Below are positions 1 to 11,420 of a stretch of 64,000 nucleotides of DNA, piece by piece. The stretch is from Molanna angustata. Its lineage: Eukaryota > Arthropoda > Insecta > Trichoptera > Molannidae. The position numbers and the translations under genes are program-made. Under the pieces are notes generated by a model that searched no databases, had not been told where the DNA came from, and saw only the letters and a program-made list of their open reading frames with translations. The DNA lies in assembly GCA_963576475.1 (NCBI GenBank), contig OY754965.1:1929501-1993500 (forward strand), read 5' to 3'. The number at the start of each line of letters is the position of its first letter. The first letter of the stretch is position 1.

Positions 1-1525
1 TTAAATTTTGTATGATCAAAATTCATTAGTTGTTACAAATTATTATATAATTTATCTATGCATTTTATTACAAGCGTTATTTAAAACCCAATCAAATACA
101 GCATAAATGATCAGGTTCACGTTTTAATTTCCGATAAACAAAAGAACTACGGAAAACACTGATAATTTTTATATACGAAAATAATATTGTGTCACATATC
201 TGCTTTCTGGTTCCTGTAGTAAGTTAATTTCTCATCTAGGTATAATTATAATTTTGAGCCCTTCTAAGATTTAAGGTCACCAGCCGCCACTGGTCTTGTC
301 GCAATCATAAGTAAATGCCAATCTGTTTGAGAGTGAAAAATGTCTTACGTGAATTCCGAAAATTTCTGAACATTTTTGAGGTGGGAAATAAAAAATTCCG
401 TTATGATTTAACACTGAATATGGCTTAACACTTTTGGACCTTTGCAATATGAAACGAAAGGTAAATTTAACACAATAAACAAAAGTAAAAATAACAACTT
501 TTGATTTTTGTATCATAGTAATATTTACACCGCTGTTATCTAATGTACATACTTAAATGAATCATACTGATCGTAATGGCGTGCAAAATATGTTAATGTG
601 TGTCGTTTCTTTGAATTTTTTTTATAAAACAATCACGACTATGAATATTGTCGTGATAGTATAAAACTCAGAGAAAGTATATGATAAAATGAAGGTTAAA
701 ATAAAAGATAGTACGCAAAAAATATTACATACATACATAGGTATATCAATAAACATGTACTATAAGAAAAACACCAATAGGAAACACACAAACAAAGGAA
801 TTTAGTAACAAATAGACATTTTTGTTATGAGACACTGGCTTAATTTTTTTTGTTACTATCCCCTTCACTTGGCACAGCATATGCTAAGGTGAGCTAGTTT
901 TATGTTATTGTCTATTATTTTGTTTATAATAGTGCATTTTACATTTTATTAGTTTTGAATTTTTTCATTCAGGAATTTCATAAACCCATATTTTTGTTAG
1001 TTTTTAATTCTTTTACATTTTATTGAAAAGTTTTGTTGAAAAATATCATACGTTACGTTGTCCAAAAGTTGTTTTGATATATGGTATATTTAAAGTATTT
1101 GTTGCACTTAATCTAGTGTGTTTATATTGTGAGTTAGTATATTAGTCTTCTCTTTTTAGCTTGTGTAAATAGTAGATATGGTATATTTGGTATTTGTTGT
1201 ACTTAATCTAGTGTTTATGTTGTTGTGAGTTAGTATATTGGTTTTCTCTTTTTGGCTTGTATAATAATATATTTTTTGTATATATTTTTTCATTGTTGGA
1301 ACTTTGAATTTAGTAAAAATCTCCAAAATCTCCTCAGTATTTGTTGGAATAGGTACTTTAAGTATAATTTTTATGATAGCTTTTTGGGCTGTATATATTT
1401 TAAATATTGTTGTTAATAAAGTCTCTTTTTTATTATCATTGTTATCGGCTGTCCCATAAGAGCCGGGTAATCGAAAAAAATACAGGCTCAGGTGATACGA
1501 GACTGGTTTGTGGGGATACACACAT
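1..1525. other. AT-rich stretch without recognised gene
   Basis: I see no coding domain here. Around 1077-1263 a segment of about 98 bp is tandemly duplicated; both halves carry the 'acttaatctagtgt' and 'gttagtatatt' blocks. A 121-codon minus-strand frame (1156-1521) is rich in Lys, Thr and Ile and has no motif I recognise. It may be chance in AT-rich DNA. Confidence 0.6.
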
Positions 1526-1529
1526 GTGC

Positions 1530-1655
1530 CTTACCAGTGTTTCCAGTCCAGAAAAGATTCGTGTCAGAAAAAAAATATACAAAATCTCTTCTTTGCTGGG
1601 AGTCGAACGCAGGAAAGTAATATAGAGGCCAGACGGCTTACCAAGACGGTCGATT
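1530..1655 (-). repeat. Degenerate SINE-A copy
   Basis: It reads in reverse sense. The blocks 'accagtgtttccag', 'ctgggagtcgaac' (damaged B box) and 'cggcttaccaa' occur in the same order and spacing as in the well-preserved SINE-A at 62959-63176. Both the A-box and the B-box regions are mutated, so it is unlikely to be transcribed. Confidence 0.65.
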
Positions 1656-2056
1656 GTTACCCATATTCATCAGACGAGTGCAATATACTTGAATGGAAGC
1701 GTTGACAATACGATTTCTTAAGTGATATCAATTTGTGATAATTGAGTCTTTGCTGCATTAACTGCTGTCATATGCAACAAATCATACCGTTTTCTAAGAT
1801 CAGAGATAAAAGACTAATTTTGATCAATACAGGAACATCGTGGCAGGTTCTAATTTTTCAAGGAGAAGAAAATCCACAATCGAAATATAGAAAATGACTT
1901 TCCTCCGACAGATCGTCAGTCATGTACTTGGAAGATTGTATTTTCTTTGATTATTTTTATTGTACAATTTAATGTATTCCTAGGATGAATTACAATGTTC
2001 ACTTGCACAAAAAAGTGTAGGTACCTAGGTTTTGGGGTTGTTTTTAATTTTTATAT

Positions 2057-2530
2057 ATAGTGGGGAGTTATGATTATTTTTTTTATTGCAGATTATCAAC
2101 TAGTATCATGCTGAGATTGTATTCTGAAAGTTTCATCACAATGTATCTGTGTGTGTGTACTATGTACTATGTCCGGGTGATTATTCTCCTTTATCGATTA
2201 TAGACTAAGTACTCATTCGACTATTTTCAAAGTTTGCAAATGCCTAAATCTAATACTCGCTTATATTAGACCCCATGTGATTTTGGAGGATATCTGATCA
2301 GTGCTTCTCAATTTTTTTTACTGTCAAATATTTCAAAGTGACCCCAAGCTCAGGAAACTTCAATATGATATTTTTATTTTCGAATTGCTTAAAGGCACAT
2401 CACTTTCATAAAATGGCATTGAAGAATTATCAAGTTTCCATTGTAAAATATTTCATGGAAATGCTGAAAATTCTCTATACAATATTTGAAAACTTTTAGA
2501 GTGAAGATCGTTTACCACAACTCTCTCGAT
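2057..2530 (+). repeat. TIR-B element copy (partial)
   Basis: This roughly 470-bp block matches 60777-61240 and the reverse complement of 22550-23056. Diagnostic shared blocks are 'atcaactagtatcatgctg', 'gaaagtttcatca' and 'cagtgcttctcaatt'. It has no coding capacity. The terminal repeat visible in the 60.7-kb copy is not clear here. Confidence 0.7.
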
Positions 2531-2534
2531 TTAA

Positions 2535-3430
2535 ATATCGTTAATTGCATAGTATCATTTTAGTGTGGCCACTTTGGTTTTAGTGTTGAAAAAGGCTTCT
2601 ACAATACCACTTACGGTTATTTTGGCTTCCTGCAGTTTCAAGATCTATGTTTTTTCTTCATTCATCAGTTATACTGCGTAACTTTTGAACTCCGTACAAA
2701 CCCATTCATAAAGTTGTGAACATTCATCAAGGATCAACAAGGATATATTCGTTAAAGCTGATTGCGTTACCACACTAGGTATTGGCTAAGAGGAAACTTC
2801 TGACTTCGACCTAACGTCCAATTAATACGCCGACCAGACACAGGAAGGTCAACGATGGAGACATCGGTAGCCGATAATTGGGCAGACATTGTTGCTCTTC
2901 ATAAGACTACGACAATGATAGCTCTCTTAGTATACCTACAACATGTCGTAAACACATTTCCCAAGAGTTCAAAGACCGAAGAGAAGGTCACTCACAAGTT
3001 ACGAGAACAGACAGAGATGTTATTGGCCACTTCCCTGGCGAGCGCAACGGAGCAAATAAAAAATAAAACCCACAGCAAAACAACGTGGGAAATAAAAGGC
3101 TTTATCAAAATAACTGAATCGAAATAAGAATACACAGTCGAAAATTTCAAAGATCCATTTGTTATTAAGCTGTAGCAGAAATACAAATGATCTAGTAGTG
3201 CGACCATATTATATGATCTTATTAATCATACATAAATTGCAAAATATTTTATTTTTTTATTTATTAGGGAAAAATAAACAGCTTCTATAGTATTTCAAAA
3301 AAATAGTACATACCTATACAAAGAGTAAGGGAATTATACAGAAGTCATTAAGTGGATTCCATGGAATTTAACATAAGGTTTTTAAATTAATGATAAAACA
3401 GTATGTTTTAGATTCTACGTATATTTAAAA
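2535..3430. other. Unassigned stretch with a 90-codon reading frame
   Basis: A plus-strand frame at 2855-3127 encodes 90 residues, starting METSVADNW and rich in Thr, Lys and Glu. Local composition is less AT-rich than the flanks. I recognise no domain. It could be a decayed gag-like fragment, an exon remnant or chance. Confidence 0.3.
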
Positions 3431-3437
3431 AAAAAAA

Positions 3438-3484
3438 TGGTCGATAGCTATTTCGCCTTGTTAAGGCATCTTCAAGACTAGTCC
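3438..3484 (-). other. Hammerhead-ribozyme-like motif, Penelope-type remnant
   Basis: Read on the minus strand, this has the order TGAAGA, then a GCC/GGC stem with a short loop, then GAAA. That matches the hammerhead layout of U-G-A-N-G-A, stem II, GAAA. Penelope-like elements are known to carry hammerhead motifs in their terminal repeats, which is why I assign it there. The first core C is not matched, and no adjoining Penelope coding sequence is visible, so activity is doubtful. Confidence 0.4.
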
Positions 3485-3560
3485 TATTTTTTAATTTAAA
3501 TTCTAAATGGAATTCTACAAAGTAAACTATCCACAATTACTTAACATAAGGTATTAAGGG

Positions 3561-3586
3561 TTCTATACCCAGCAGAGGAGAAATTT
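3561..3586 (+). repeat. Short SINE-A fragment
   Basis: It contains 'cccagcagaggagaaattt', the stretch just downstream of the B box in SINE-A. No head or tail is present. The surrounding 3485-4020 is AT-rich and shows nothing else I can assign. Confidence 0.4.
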
Positions 3587-4021
3587 GAGTGAGTGTCGAT
3601 GTGTCGCACCTGGATCGTAGTGACAATTTAAAGTATAATTATAGGTCCCTACTGATACTGACGAACATAATTTTATAGAAATTGACCCTTGATAAATTGT
3701 CTATTTTTATTCCTTAAAATATGATGGGCCAAAATCTTTTTGTTTCGGTTCAATTTATCCTTCTTTCTTTTTTAAGTTTTATCTTTTTAGTTCAATTTTT
3801 GTTTTCTTATATACTTAGGTATGTGTGTGTATCGTTAGGCATAAATGTATACATATGTATATGTGTATTTTAAACTTTCTTTTTAATTGTGCAGTGTAAT
3901 GTATTTTTTTTGTTATAATTTGAATGCTCAGGAGACGTTGATTGTACCTACCTAACTATGCACAATAGCCATGCGGGATATACATGTTATTTTAAATATT
4001 TATTTATTTATTTAATATATA

Positions 4022-4216
4022 TTCTCGGGCAACTCATAGGTATTACGTGAAATATGCATTTAACACGCACCCAATAACAAGTTGCCACAATCTGGAGACT
4101 TGCGATATCAATCGTCTCACAGATCCAGACTGAAAACACAATTAAAAACTGTGTCTCCACCGGGAATCGAACCCGGAACCTTTGGACCATTAACAACTGA
4201 GCCACGAAGGCTGACA
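4022..4216 (-). repeat. SINE-B, tRNA-derived SINE
   Basis: In sense orientation it starts with a tRNA-like head: an A-box-like 'TGGCTCAGTTG' region and a B box 'GGGTTCGATTCCC'. A body with 'CAGTCTGGATCTGTGAGACG' follows, then a tail with 'GGCAACTTGTTATTGGGTG'. The same order occurs at 6540-6795, 42142-42360 and 57685-57860. Length is about 195 bp. It is non-coding and would depend on LINE machinery. Confidence 0.85.
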
Positions 4217-4279
4217 GTCAACATCATAAGAATTCAAGTTGTGACAAATTGTTATTTGGTGTATGTTAAATATTGACAT

Positions 4280-4795
4280 GTTATTTATTTATTTATTTAT
4301 TTATTTAGGGACAAATACAGTCTTAAAATACTAAAATGGAATAATACACTATAAAATAAAAACAAACAGACCAATTACATATGTCCACAGATATTAAATA
4401 TAAAACATTTCAAACATCATCAATTTAAATATAACTAAGATGTATGTTTGCCTGTGACGGGAAAGGAAAAGGATGGGAAAAGGATTATGACAGTTAAATT
4501 GTTATATTTTTGTTACAAACAACAACTCAAAATGTAAATAAAAGTATACAAAAGATAATATTAGAAAAAACAAAAATAACTAACAAAAAAAAAAAAAAAT
4601 TCAACATACGAGTTCATGCTATGCACTTATAGAGAGAATTTTTGTATGCGTTATTACTAGCGGTGAATATATCAGAATGTGTGATACTGGCTGAGAGGTT
4701 GACATTATAGAAGTTACAAGCCCTTTTGATAAACTCATTTTGATTAGAATTAGTGTTACTTCGAGGAACATAAAACAAGTAGTTTAGTTTTAGTT
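4280..4795 (-). pseudogene. LINE 3' end with reverse-transcriptase C-terminal tail
   Basis: On the minus strand 4795 to about 4615 translates to a run containing FYVPRSNTNSNQNEFIK and RACNFYNV. This resembles the conserved tail of CR1/Jockey-type LINE proteins ('...VPRxRTNxxRNSFxxRAxxxYN'). Downstream on that strand lies an AT-rich untranslated region ending in a TAAA-type repeat at about 4280-4310, a typical LINE 3' end. It is 5'-truncated, with no catalytic domain. The clade is uncertain. Confidence 0.6.
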
Positions 4796-5726
4796 ATTTG
4801 CCAGAAGACCAATAAAACATAAATTGTAGTCGAAAGTGAAAATAAAAAACTATTGATACCTTTTGGAAATATGTATGGATATATTATTTACTGTTAAAAA
4901 CTGTACTTGACCGAAGTTTTATTTTTAATCATTAATATACTTAAATCCGTTATTTCGGCCTACTTATACACATATAAATTAGGTATTATTGCAAAAAAAT
5001 GTGGGAAATACTGCAATGATTATTATGCACACAAATATTATCTGAATATGCAGACTTGTGTGATGTGACGAAGTTCTGTAAAGGGTTACCACTTGAATGT
5101 GGTATTTTTGATAATAATATGAATTACCCATATGACTGCGGTTTACAAACTGACATCATATACCTAGCATATATTTTTATAGTAGCCTGTCGGGAGTAAA
5201 TGATATAATTAACATCTTAATAGAGACGACGAAGTTAAAATGTTAAATGAAAACCGAGAAATTTATTTATTTTAAGTTAGAGTTGTACAAAAATTAATCA
5301 TAAAGGTTATACTTAAGAAAACACGCACATTCCCCACTATAACACTATTTGACATATTCAAAGTACCCAAAGTAGATTATATTTATAAAAAAAGTGTCAA
5401 TTTTGCAAAAATTCAAAGACAATGTTTTACTAAAATTTGAAAAAAATAAGTCTCCTAAATTCCAAAATGATTTTAAAATACCCAAATGTATTACAAGACA
5501 AATACAAAACAACTACATTTATTTGGGAATAAAATGTTTCAATTGCCTCCCAAATTAATTGAAGCTGATAAAGGAATGTAAAAAGATTAAACAAAAATTA
5601 AAATTGCACCTAACAATCTAAATTGTGTTTATGTGTTTTGATATGTTTGAATCGTCTGTATTCCTCATTTTTCAATTATTTTCATGTATTTCCTTTTTTT
5701 ATTTTTTAACAGATTTTTAATTATCT
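4796..5726. other. AT-rich stretch, nothing recognised
   Basis: No domain, tRNA-like box or clear terminal repeat is visible. A short block at 5216-5245 ('ttaatagagacgacgaag') resembles the end of the FB-E foldback element and may be a relic of one terminus. Confidence 0.5.
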
Positions 5727-6400
5727 CAATAGAGACGAAGTTGGAATATTTATTGTAGGAGAACCGGGAAATCAAGGCACCTACAGGGCTTACGACCTGT
5801 CATCGGCTGGTTTACGTGATCACTTTATGCGCTTGCGCAACGTTCACCAATTATGCCTTTTAATGAGATCCCTATCAATTCAATTTTGAAAGTTCTATAT
5901 ATTGTAATACTGAAATTCTTTTCGCTTGAAAATAAAGAATTTTTACTACAGCCATCTATGGGTGAAATTATGAACAACAATCTTATTATTTTTATTTATT
6001 TTGTTGGAACGCCATCTATTGAGAGAATTGGTTTTTTTGTAAATAATGAAAGCTACAATTCTTATATCTGAGATCCTTTTTTTAATTTGAATATGTGTCT
6101 GTATTTCTCATTTTCATTTATTATTAAACTTTTTCAATTTTTATTTAAGTTTTTGTTCATGTATGATTTAATTTAATTACTTTATGTATGTATGATATTT
6201 TTTTATTTTTTATAAGTGATTCCCTCATCAAGCACAATATTGCAATCTTTTTGATGAGGCATTGGAAAGAAAACTATTTGTAAACATTACTATACTAGTG
6301 AATTATATCTTCATGTGTATTATAAAGTTATATGTTAAATAAAAAAAATATCATTTAATGATTCGGCGGATATTTTGTGCTAGTTAATACTAACCATATT

Positions 6401-6492
6401 TGAGTCTAGACACGCCGGTCGATGGAAGGACAGCCCTTCCGAAACATGTCGCGAAGTGACTCAAAAAACAAGTGATTTATAGCTAATTTATA
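6401..6492 (+). mobile_element. Penelope-like element 3' tail
   Basis: It is nearly identical to the sequence following the GIY-YIG frame at 17803-17895, including 'GACACGCCGGTCGATGG' and 'CATGTCGCGAAGTGACTC'. It contains a hairpin (GGAAG 6424-6428 with CTTCC 6436-6440) followed directly by GAAAC, a hammerhead-like arrangement. Only the tail is present, with no coding region. Confidence 0.65.
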
Positions 6493-6539
6493 ATATGGTT
6501 AAAAAATATATTGCTTTTCGGACAACTAAAAGGGCCTAT

Positions 6540-6795
6540 GTCAAATATTAATTTAACACGCACCCAATAACAAGTTGCCACATTCTGGAGACATACATTA
6601 TGTAAATATGATATCTATGGTCTCACAGATCTAGACTTAAAACACAATTCAAAACAGTGTCTCCACCGGGAATTGATCACAGATCCAGACTGAAAACACA
6701 ATTATTAAAAACTGTGTCTCCACCGGTAATCTAACCCGGTCTACTTTGGATCAGCAGTCAGATACCCAATCAATTGAGCCACGAATGCTGACAAG
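6540..6795 (-). repeat. SINE-B with internal partial duplication
   Basis: It matches the SINE-B at 4022-4216. The block containing 'acagtgtctccaccgg' and 'cagatccagactgaaaacac' occurs twice in a row (about 6600-6675 and 6677-6740), so the copy suffered a local duplication. The B box in the first half is damaged ('gggaattgatc'). Confidence 0.75.
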
Positions 6796-7151
6796 GCAAA
6801 TCAAGGAAATCAAGGCAAGGATTGATAAGGAACTCAATAAGAAGACAGAATTTGTGCGAGTTGGGCAAGCGCATTAAGTGATCACGTAAACCAGCCTATG
6901 ATAGGTCGTAAGCCCTGTAGGAGCCTTGTTTCCCTGTTCTCCTATATTATTCAAACTTCGTCTCTATTAAAATGTTAACAATTTGTCATAAAACCTGGCA
7001 TTATTTATAGTTTATTAGTCACATACTCGTATATCAAAAACCGATATAACTTTTTTTGGTGATTAAAGAAATGTCTAGAAACGATGAAATTCGGCATATT
7101 TACTGATCAGTTTACGACAGATGTACTTCATACAACGTAAAGGTGAAATAA

Positions 7152-7265
7152 GTCGGTGGCAGAGCGGCTAAAACGCCGGATTGTAATAATACAGAGCACG
7201 CGGGTATGAATCCTGCCTCGAACGATTTCGTTCACCTATGCCTATGCATATAGCAAAAAATCTGA
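7152..7265 (+). repeat. SINE-C, tRNA-like SINE
   Basis: The head 'GGTGGCAGAGCGG' fits an A box, and 'GGTATGAATCCTGCCTCG' occupies the B-box position. It is followed by 'ATTTCGTTCACCTATG'. Both the tRNA-like head and this trailing block recur in the inverted pair at 59832-60150. The anticodon arm is degraded, so this is not a functional tRNA gene. Confidence 0.65.
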
Positions 7266-7367
7266 AAATAAAACGAGAGTTCGAAACGAGATTGTCAAGG
7301 AATGAAATAAGATCGGGAATATAATGAGAGGAAAAAATTAGCAAATTGTGCAGCTTATAATCCAGGG

Positions 7368-7545
7368 AAGGATACAAGCGAGAAGAGGACCAGGACGACG
7401 AAGAGTTTCACGACATCCTTAATCTGAGACAGTGTTTCAGAAGAAGCACTGAGTCACTGTTTCTGGTCGCCATGATTAAAGTGGAGATATATTATATAGC
7501 CCTGATGGTCGCCAACCTTCTTAGAGGAGACGTCACGTGAAAAAG
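7368..7545 (+). pseudogene. LINE reverse-transcriptase C-terminal fragment
   Basis: A reading frame ending in TGA at 7538-7540 contains NLRQCFRRSTESLFLV, then MVANLLRGDVT at the end. This matches the C-terminal style of arthropod LINE polyproteins (Arg-rich stretch, then a short hydrophobic run and a stop). Just upstream a different frame reads RGPGRRR, implying a frameshift. Catalytic domains are absent. Confidence 0.5.
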
Positions 7546-7984
7546 AAGAAGAATAATGTACCGACAGCTTAAATCATAACCTTGAAACTGTAAAGATTGC
7601 AGATTTGTTATTGTCTATATAAAACAAAGTATATTTGCTGATATGTGATTATTAACTGTATTAAGTTAAGGAAAAAATTATCCATAATTGGATGCGGTAG
7701 ACCAAATCAGAATATGAGTACAAATGTACGAACATCGTATGACAAATTAATTTTAAAAACAATAAAAATGGTTGTAGATTTATTGATATTTATATCAGAA
7801 ATTAAATAAATCTATTATCATTACGCAATTAATAGCAAAAAATACTACGGATGAAGGACGGAAAAGGTCATGTTACGAAATTTAAAATTCATAATATATT
7901 TAAATGAAGTGGTTTGTAGCGAACAATAAATTTATCTATTTACGGCATCAATTGCCTTATAACATACACTTATACATTATTGTA

Positions 7985-8280
7985 CATCCTTTCTTTCCCC
8001 CTTAGCGCTTTTGTCCCGTTTCTATCGGGGTACGCTTTGACCATGATCCTGGAATTGGCGAGTCTGGTTATTACATTGAAGCGACTGCCATCTGACCTTC
8101 TTAACCCTTAGAAAGGGGAACCAGACAAATTGGATTATGGCTACACATAGCTAGTGATATAAATTCGCACATAGATTTTTTAAAAATCCAGAGGTGCGTG
8201 CCCCGCCCGGATTCGAACCGTCGACCTCAAGCATGCGAGGCGACGACATTACCGCTGGGCTATCACCTTTATATACATTT
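7985..8280 (-). repeat. SINE-D, tRNA-derived SINE
   Basis: In sense orientation it starts near 8275 with 'AGCCCAGCGGTAATGTCG' and a B box 'GGTTCGAATCC'. It then carries a body ending 'GGGACAAAAGCGCTAAGGGG'. The same body is present in the plus orientation at 34860-35129. It is about 290 bp and non-coding. Confidence 0.75.
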
Positions 8281-8334
8281 AAATGTTACACTTACATTAT
8301 TGTACATCAATTAAATAAAAACATAATAATGAAA

Positions 8335-8642
8335 AATAATAAATAAAATAAAATAAAACAAAATAAATTAAATAAAATTTAATGAAATAAAATAAAATAA
8401 AATAAAATAAAATAAAATAAAACAAAATAAAATAAAATAAAATAAAATAAAATAAAATAAAATAAAATAAAATAAAATAAAATAAAATAAAATAAAAGAA
8501 AATAAAATAAAATAAAATAAAATAAAATAAAATAAAATAAAATAAAATAAAATAAAATAAAATAAAATAAAATAAAATAAAATAAAATAAAATAAAATAA
8601 AATAAAATAAAATAAAATAAAATAAAATAAAATAAAATAAAA
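8335..8642. repeat. (TAAAA)n pentanucleotide array
   Basis: About 300 bp of AAAAT repeats with only rare substitutions. It keeps long open frames on the minus strand because a 5-bp period cycles through the same short codon set (Phe-Ile-Leu-Phe-Tyr). These are not genes. Confidence 0.98.
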
Positions 8643-8697
8643 TCTACACAATTAAACAATAATAATATAAAATAATATTATGTGAAGTAAGCAAAAA

Positions 8698-8966
8698 TAA
8701 GTAAACCCTTGGGGAAAAAAGGGATTCTCCGGAATGTGACTGTGGAGCAAGAAGCCAAATTGTCCAGCATCTAGTAGAGGAGTCCCCGATACGGAGGTAT
8801 GAAGGAGACTGGATGGACATCCATATGGCGACTCCAGAAGCTGTGAAGTGGCTGGCCGAACGGGAGCCAAGAGTGTAGAAGGGAAATACTCAATGACGCA
8901 GCCAAAGACGCAGGAAAAGCCGTAGCCGTACAAAAAGTATAGTAAAAAGTAAGTAAGTAAACCCTT
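8698..8966 (+). mobile_element. 5'-truncated LINE insertion with 13-bp target duplication
   Basis: The direct repeat 'TAAGTAAACCCTT' at 8698-8710 and 8954-8966 flanks a 243-bp insert. The insert encodes a LINE C-terminal fragment (8723-8878) with a Cys-rich knuckle in DSPECDCGARSQIVQHL, then ATPEAVKWLAE and a TAG stop. A short untranslated region ends in an AAGT-like tail. A clean target duplication and 5' truncation are the signature of target-primed reverse transcription. Confidence 0.8.
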
Positions 8967-9374
8967 TTAAAACGTAATTTTAGTTCTCAAATATATTATA
9001 TGTAAGTTAGTTGGTATTCGCTATTTTACTCTGCATAGGTTTACGATTCCTGACTGCATTTCAGGAACTCGTTATTTAAACAAAAATTATACAAAATTTA
9101 TCGGAACGTAAGAGTTTTTTTTAATGTTCCCTTATGAAATTTATAGTTGTCCATGAAAAAGTAATAATCACTAATTTGACATACCTCAGCTCACGTAAGA
9201 TTGAGATTTTCACGAAAACGGCGCTTTAAAAATCTAAATTATAAATATTTTATGGGCATTCTTTTTGAAGTTCGTTCATTCATTCATTCATATCGCTACG
9301 GCACATTTCACAATGTGGAGTGACCAGCGGCAGGTGTGCGAGTGAACATACCTAATGAAAGGAAGCACGACGCA

Positions 9375-9660
9375 TATTTTTATTTATTTTTTTATTTATT
9401 TGTCAAGGAAACATACAGTTTTATAAATAAATTGTAATGGTACAAAATAATTATCAAATAAACCAGCAAAGTTTCCATAAATGGTTTACAATAAGATACT
9501 TTATGAAGGAAAAAAACATTAGTTATAGCAAGAGGAAGAATAAACAAGATTGAAATAAAACATAACATAATAAAAAATAAAAATAATAAAATAAATAACC
9601 AGTTAACCAGTCAAGAAATGAAAAAAAAAGAAAACAGTTTTAAACATATGTGTATCACCT
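9375..9660 (-). repeat. LINE 3' untranslated tail, reverse orientation
   Basis: The start carries TTTATTTATT-type repeats, which on the minus strand form an AAATAAATAAA tail. The AT-rich body is similar in character to 4280-4614. No coding part is recognised. The 9000-9374 stretch before it shows nothing assignable. Confidence 0.4.
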
Positions 9661-10180
9661 TACACCAGTTTCGTCTCATCTATATAAAAGGCACTACATT
9701 CGGAATGATACTAAGTTGAGTAATTTAAAAATAAGAATTATACGTTGTTAGCTTTGTTAATATCTTCTATTGTTTTTTTTTAATAAATAACAAAAAATAA
9801 ATACATAAATAAAAAAGAAAAATTAAAATATGTACTTATTTATACTTGACGTTTTGTCATTTGGGTTAGTTGAAAATTAGGGCTGTACAGGGACCCTATT
9901 CTCTAATCTCGCACTTCCGATGTCGTATACAACATATTATTACTTTCGCACGATTTATAGAATATGCTATTCTTGAGTCTCGCATGCGACATAGTCGAAT
10001 GAAAATCATTCGAGATTTTGACTAGTGGTATAGGACTACTCGACATTCAATGTCGCATGATTTTATCTGTCAAAAATGGCCGCCATATTGTTTTTACATA
10101 CGGCAAGCGTCTGTATCAACAAGTATTTTCGTTATTTTGTCTTTTGTAGTCACAATGGCTATTCGACGAAAAGTTATTTT

Positions 10181-11201
10181 CCAACTGTCGATTTGTTCAG
10201 GAGAACTTTGTTCTCTTAACATATCGACAATGTATCAAGCCAGAACACGCGAGAAATGTATGGAGAGGTCTACTTTTTTCACGGCATTTCCAACTTTGAA
10301 GTCAAAAAACACCAACTTAGAGGCTTCGCAGCATATATGTTCCATACACGGATTTACTCAGAATTCGGAGTAGAACATTTCGTGTGTCTGTGTGTCTGTG
10401 TGTGTGTCTGTGTGTCTGTGTGTGTGTGTGTCCGTCCCCCCCTTATAACTTTTGATCCGCTCAATTTACAGAGCCTAAAATTTCAGAATATATAAACAGT
10501 TACAGGCCTACAAAACTTTTATACTCGGAATTTTTAATTTTTGTTTCAGTCAGGGGTTATCAACTTTTGAATTTTTATTTTATTTTTCCATATATCTCAG
10601 AAACCATAAACGCTAGAACGCTGAAAATTGGTACAAACATAGACAAATACAAAATCTAAAATTAGTTTTTTCAAAAAAATTCCAGGGTTTCTCAAACATT
10701 TTTTATTAAGAAAAATATTTTTTTTATGATAAATTTATGAGTTTAACTGCCTATATTTCCAAAACTTTTACAATTATCGAAAAAATCCGAAACACCCCAA
10801 CTAGATAATTTAATTTTCTATAAAAAATATTAACATTGTAGTAGAAGATCTCAATTTTTTTTTAACAATTTTTTTAAAAATTGAATTTAGTGACGACATC
10901 GCTTCATACATTTTGTATGGCAGTCGCCTATACACAATATGTAAGAAGACTTAATAGTTTGATACTTCATCTCCAAACATACATACATACCATCATGCTA
11001 TTTGCATATTCTGGGTAGGAAAAAGGATCTTCCTCCATACTATCCTATCTTGACATACATACCTACATATGTTGTATAGAAAACAAAATATCTGAAAATA
11101 TTCAATAATTTGTATCTATGGGTTTATAGTTTGGTACATATTCTTCAACTATACATACTATCGCTATCGACAGTTGGATCTCATGTGTTACATGCAACTA
11201 G
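10181..11201 (+). mobile_element. Hel-1 copy 1, non-autonomous Helentron-like element
   Basis: It begins 'CCAACTGTCGAT' and has the inverse 'ATCGACAGTTGG' near its 3' end, a pair of subterminal inverted repeats. It ends with a short hairpin (CATGT-GTT-ACATG) followed closely by CTAG, then T. Internally there is a GT/CTGT microsatellite at about 10381-10430. Rolling-circle Helentron/HINE elements combine subterminal inverted repeats, internal microsatellites and a 3' hairpin near the terminus. No Rep or helicase is encoded. Length 1021 bp, the same as copy 2. Confidence 0.75.
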
Positions 11202-11420
11202 TATCTATTTAACAGTACATATAAAAGCATATGAGTGACGAAAAAAATTTAAAACATTGGATGTTTTCACTTTGTTGATATATCTCCATTAATAAGTTTT
11301 GTAAATGTTCCTATTTTTTTTAGACACTTTGAAAATGGTCACTGGATGACCGAAACTAGTCAGTGTCATTAAATTAGTAGAATTGAAAACATTGGTTTTA
11401 TTTTACCATTCCAAATTTAT

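Larger units (their letters stand above)
5728..6968. mobile_element. FB-E foldback element with nested insertions
   Basis: The two ends are inverted repeats of about 110 bp (5728-5845 and 6850-6968), each starting 'AATAGAGACGAAGTT' from the outside. Shared inner blocks are 'GGGCTTACGACCT' and 'GGTTTACGTGATCAC'. The interior holds a Penelope-like tail (6401-6492) and a SINE-B (6540-6795), so the length is inflated by insertions. Partial relatives lie at 21288-21360, 36066-36257 and 63885-63970. I see no transposase and no clear target duplication, so the superfamily is undetermined. Confidence 0.7.

Noticed and set aside
1156..1521. 121-codon minus-strand frame
   Set aside because: Lys/Thr/Ile-rich, overlapping a local tandem duplication, without any recognisable motif. 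It is not strong enough to call a gene.
8297..8659. Long minus-strand frames of repeated Phe-Ile-Leu-Phe-Tyr
   Set aside because: They are translations of the (TAAAA)n array; no composition or start context suggests a gene.
10256..10495. 79-codon frame conserved between Hel-1 copies
   Set aside because: It crosses the GT microsatellite and is altered in other copies; conservation reflects the recent duplication.
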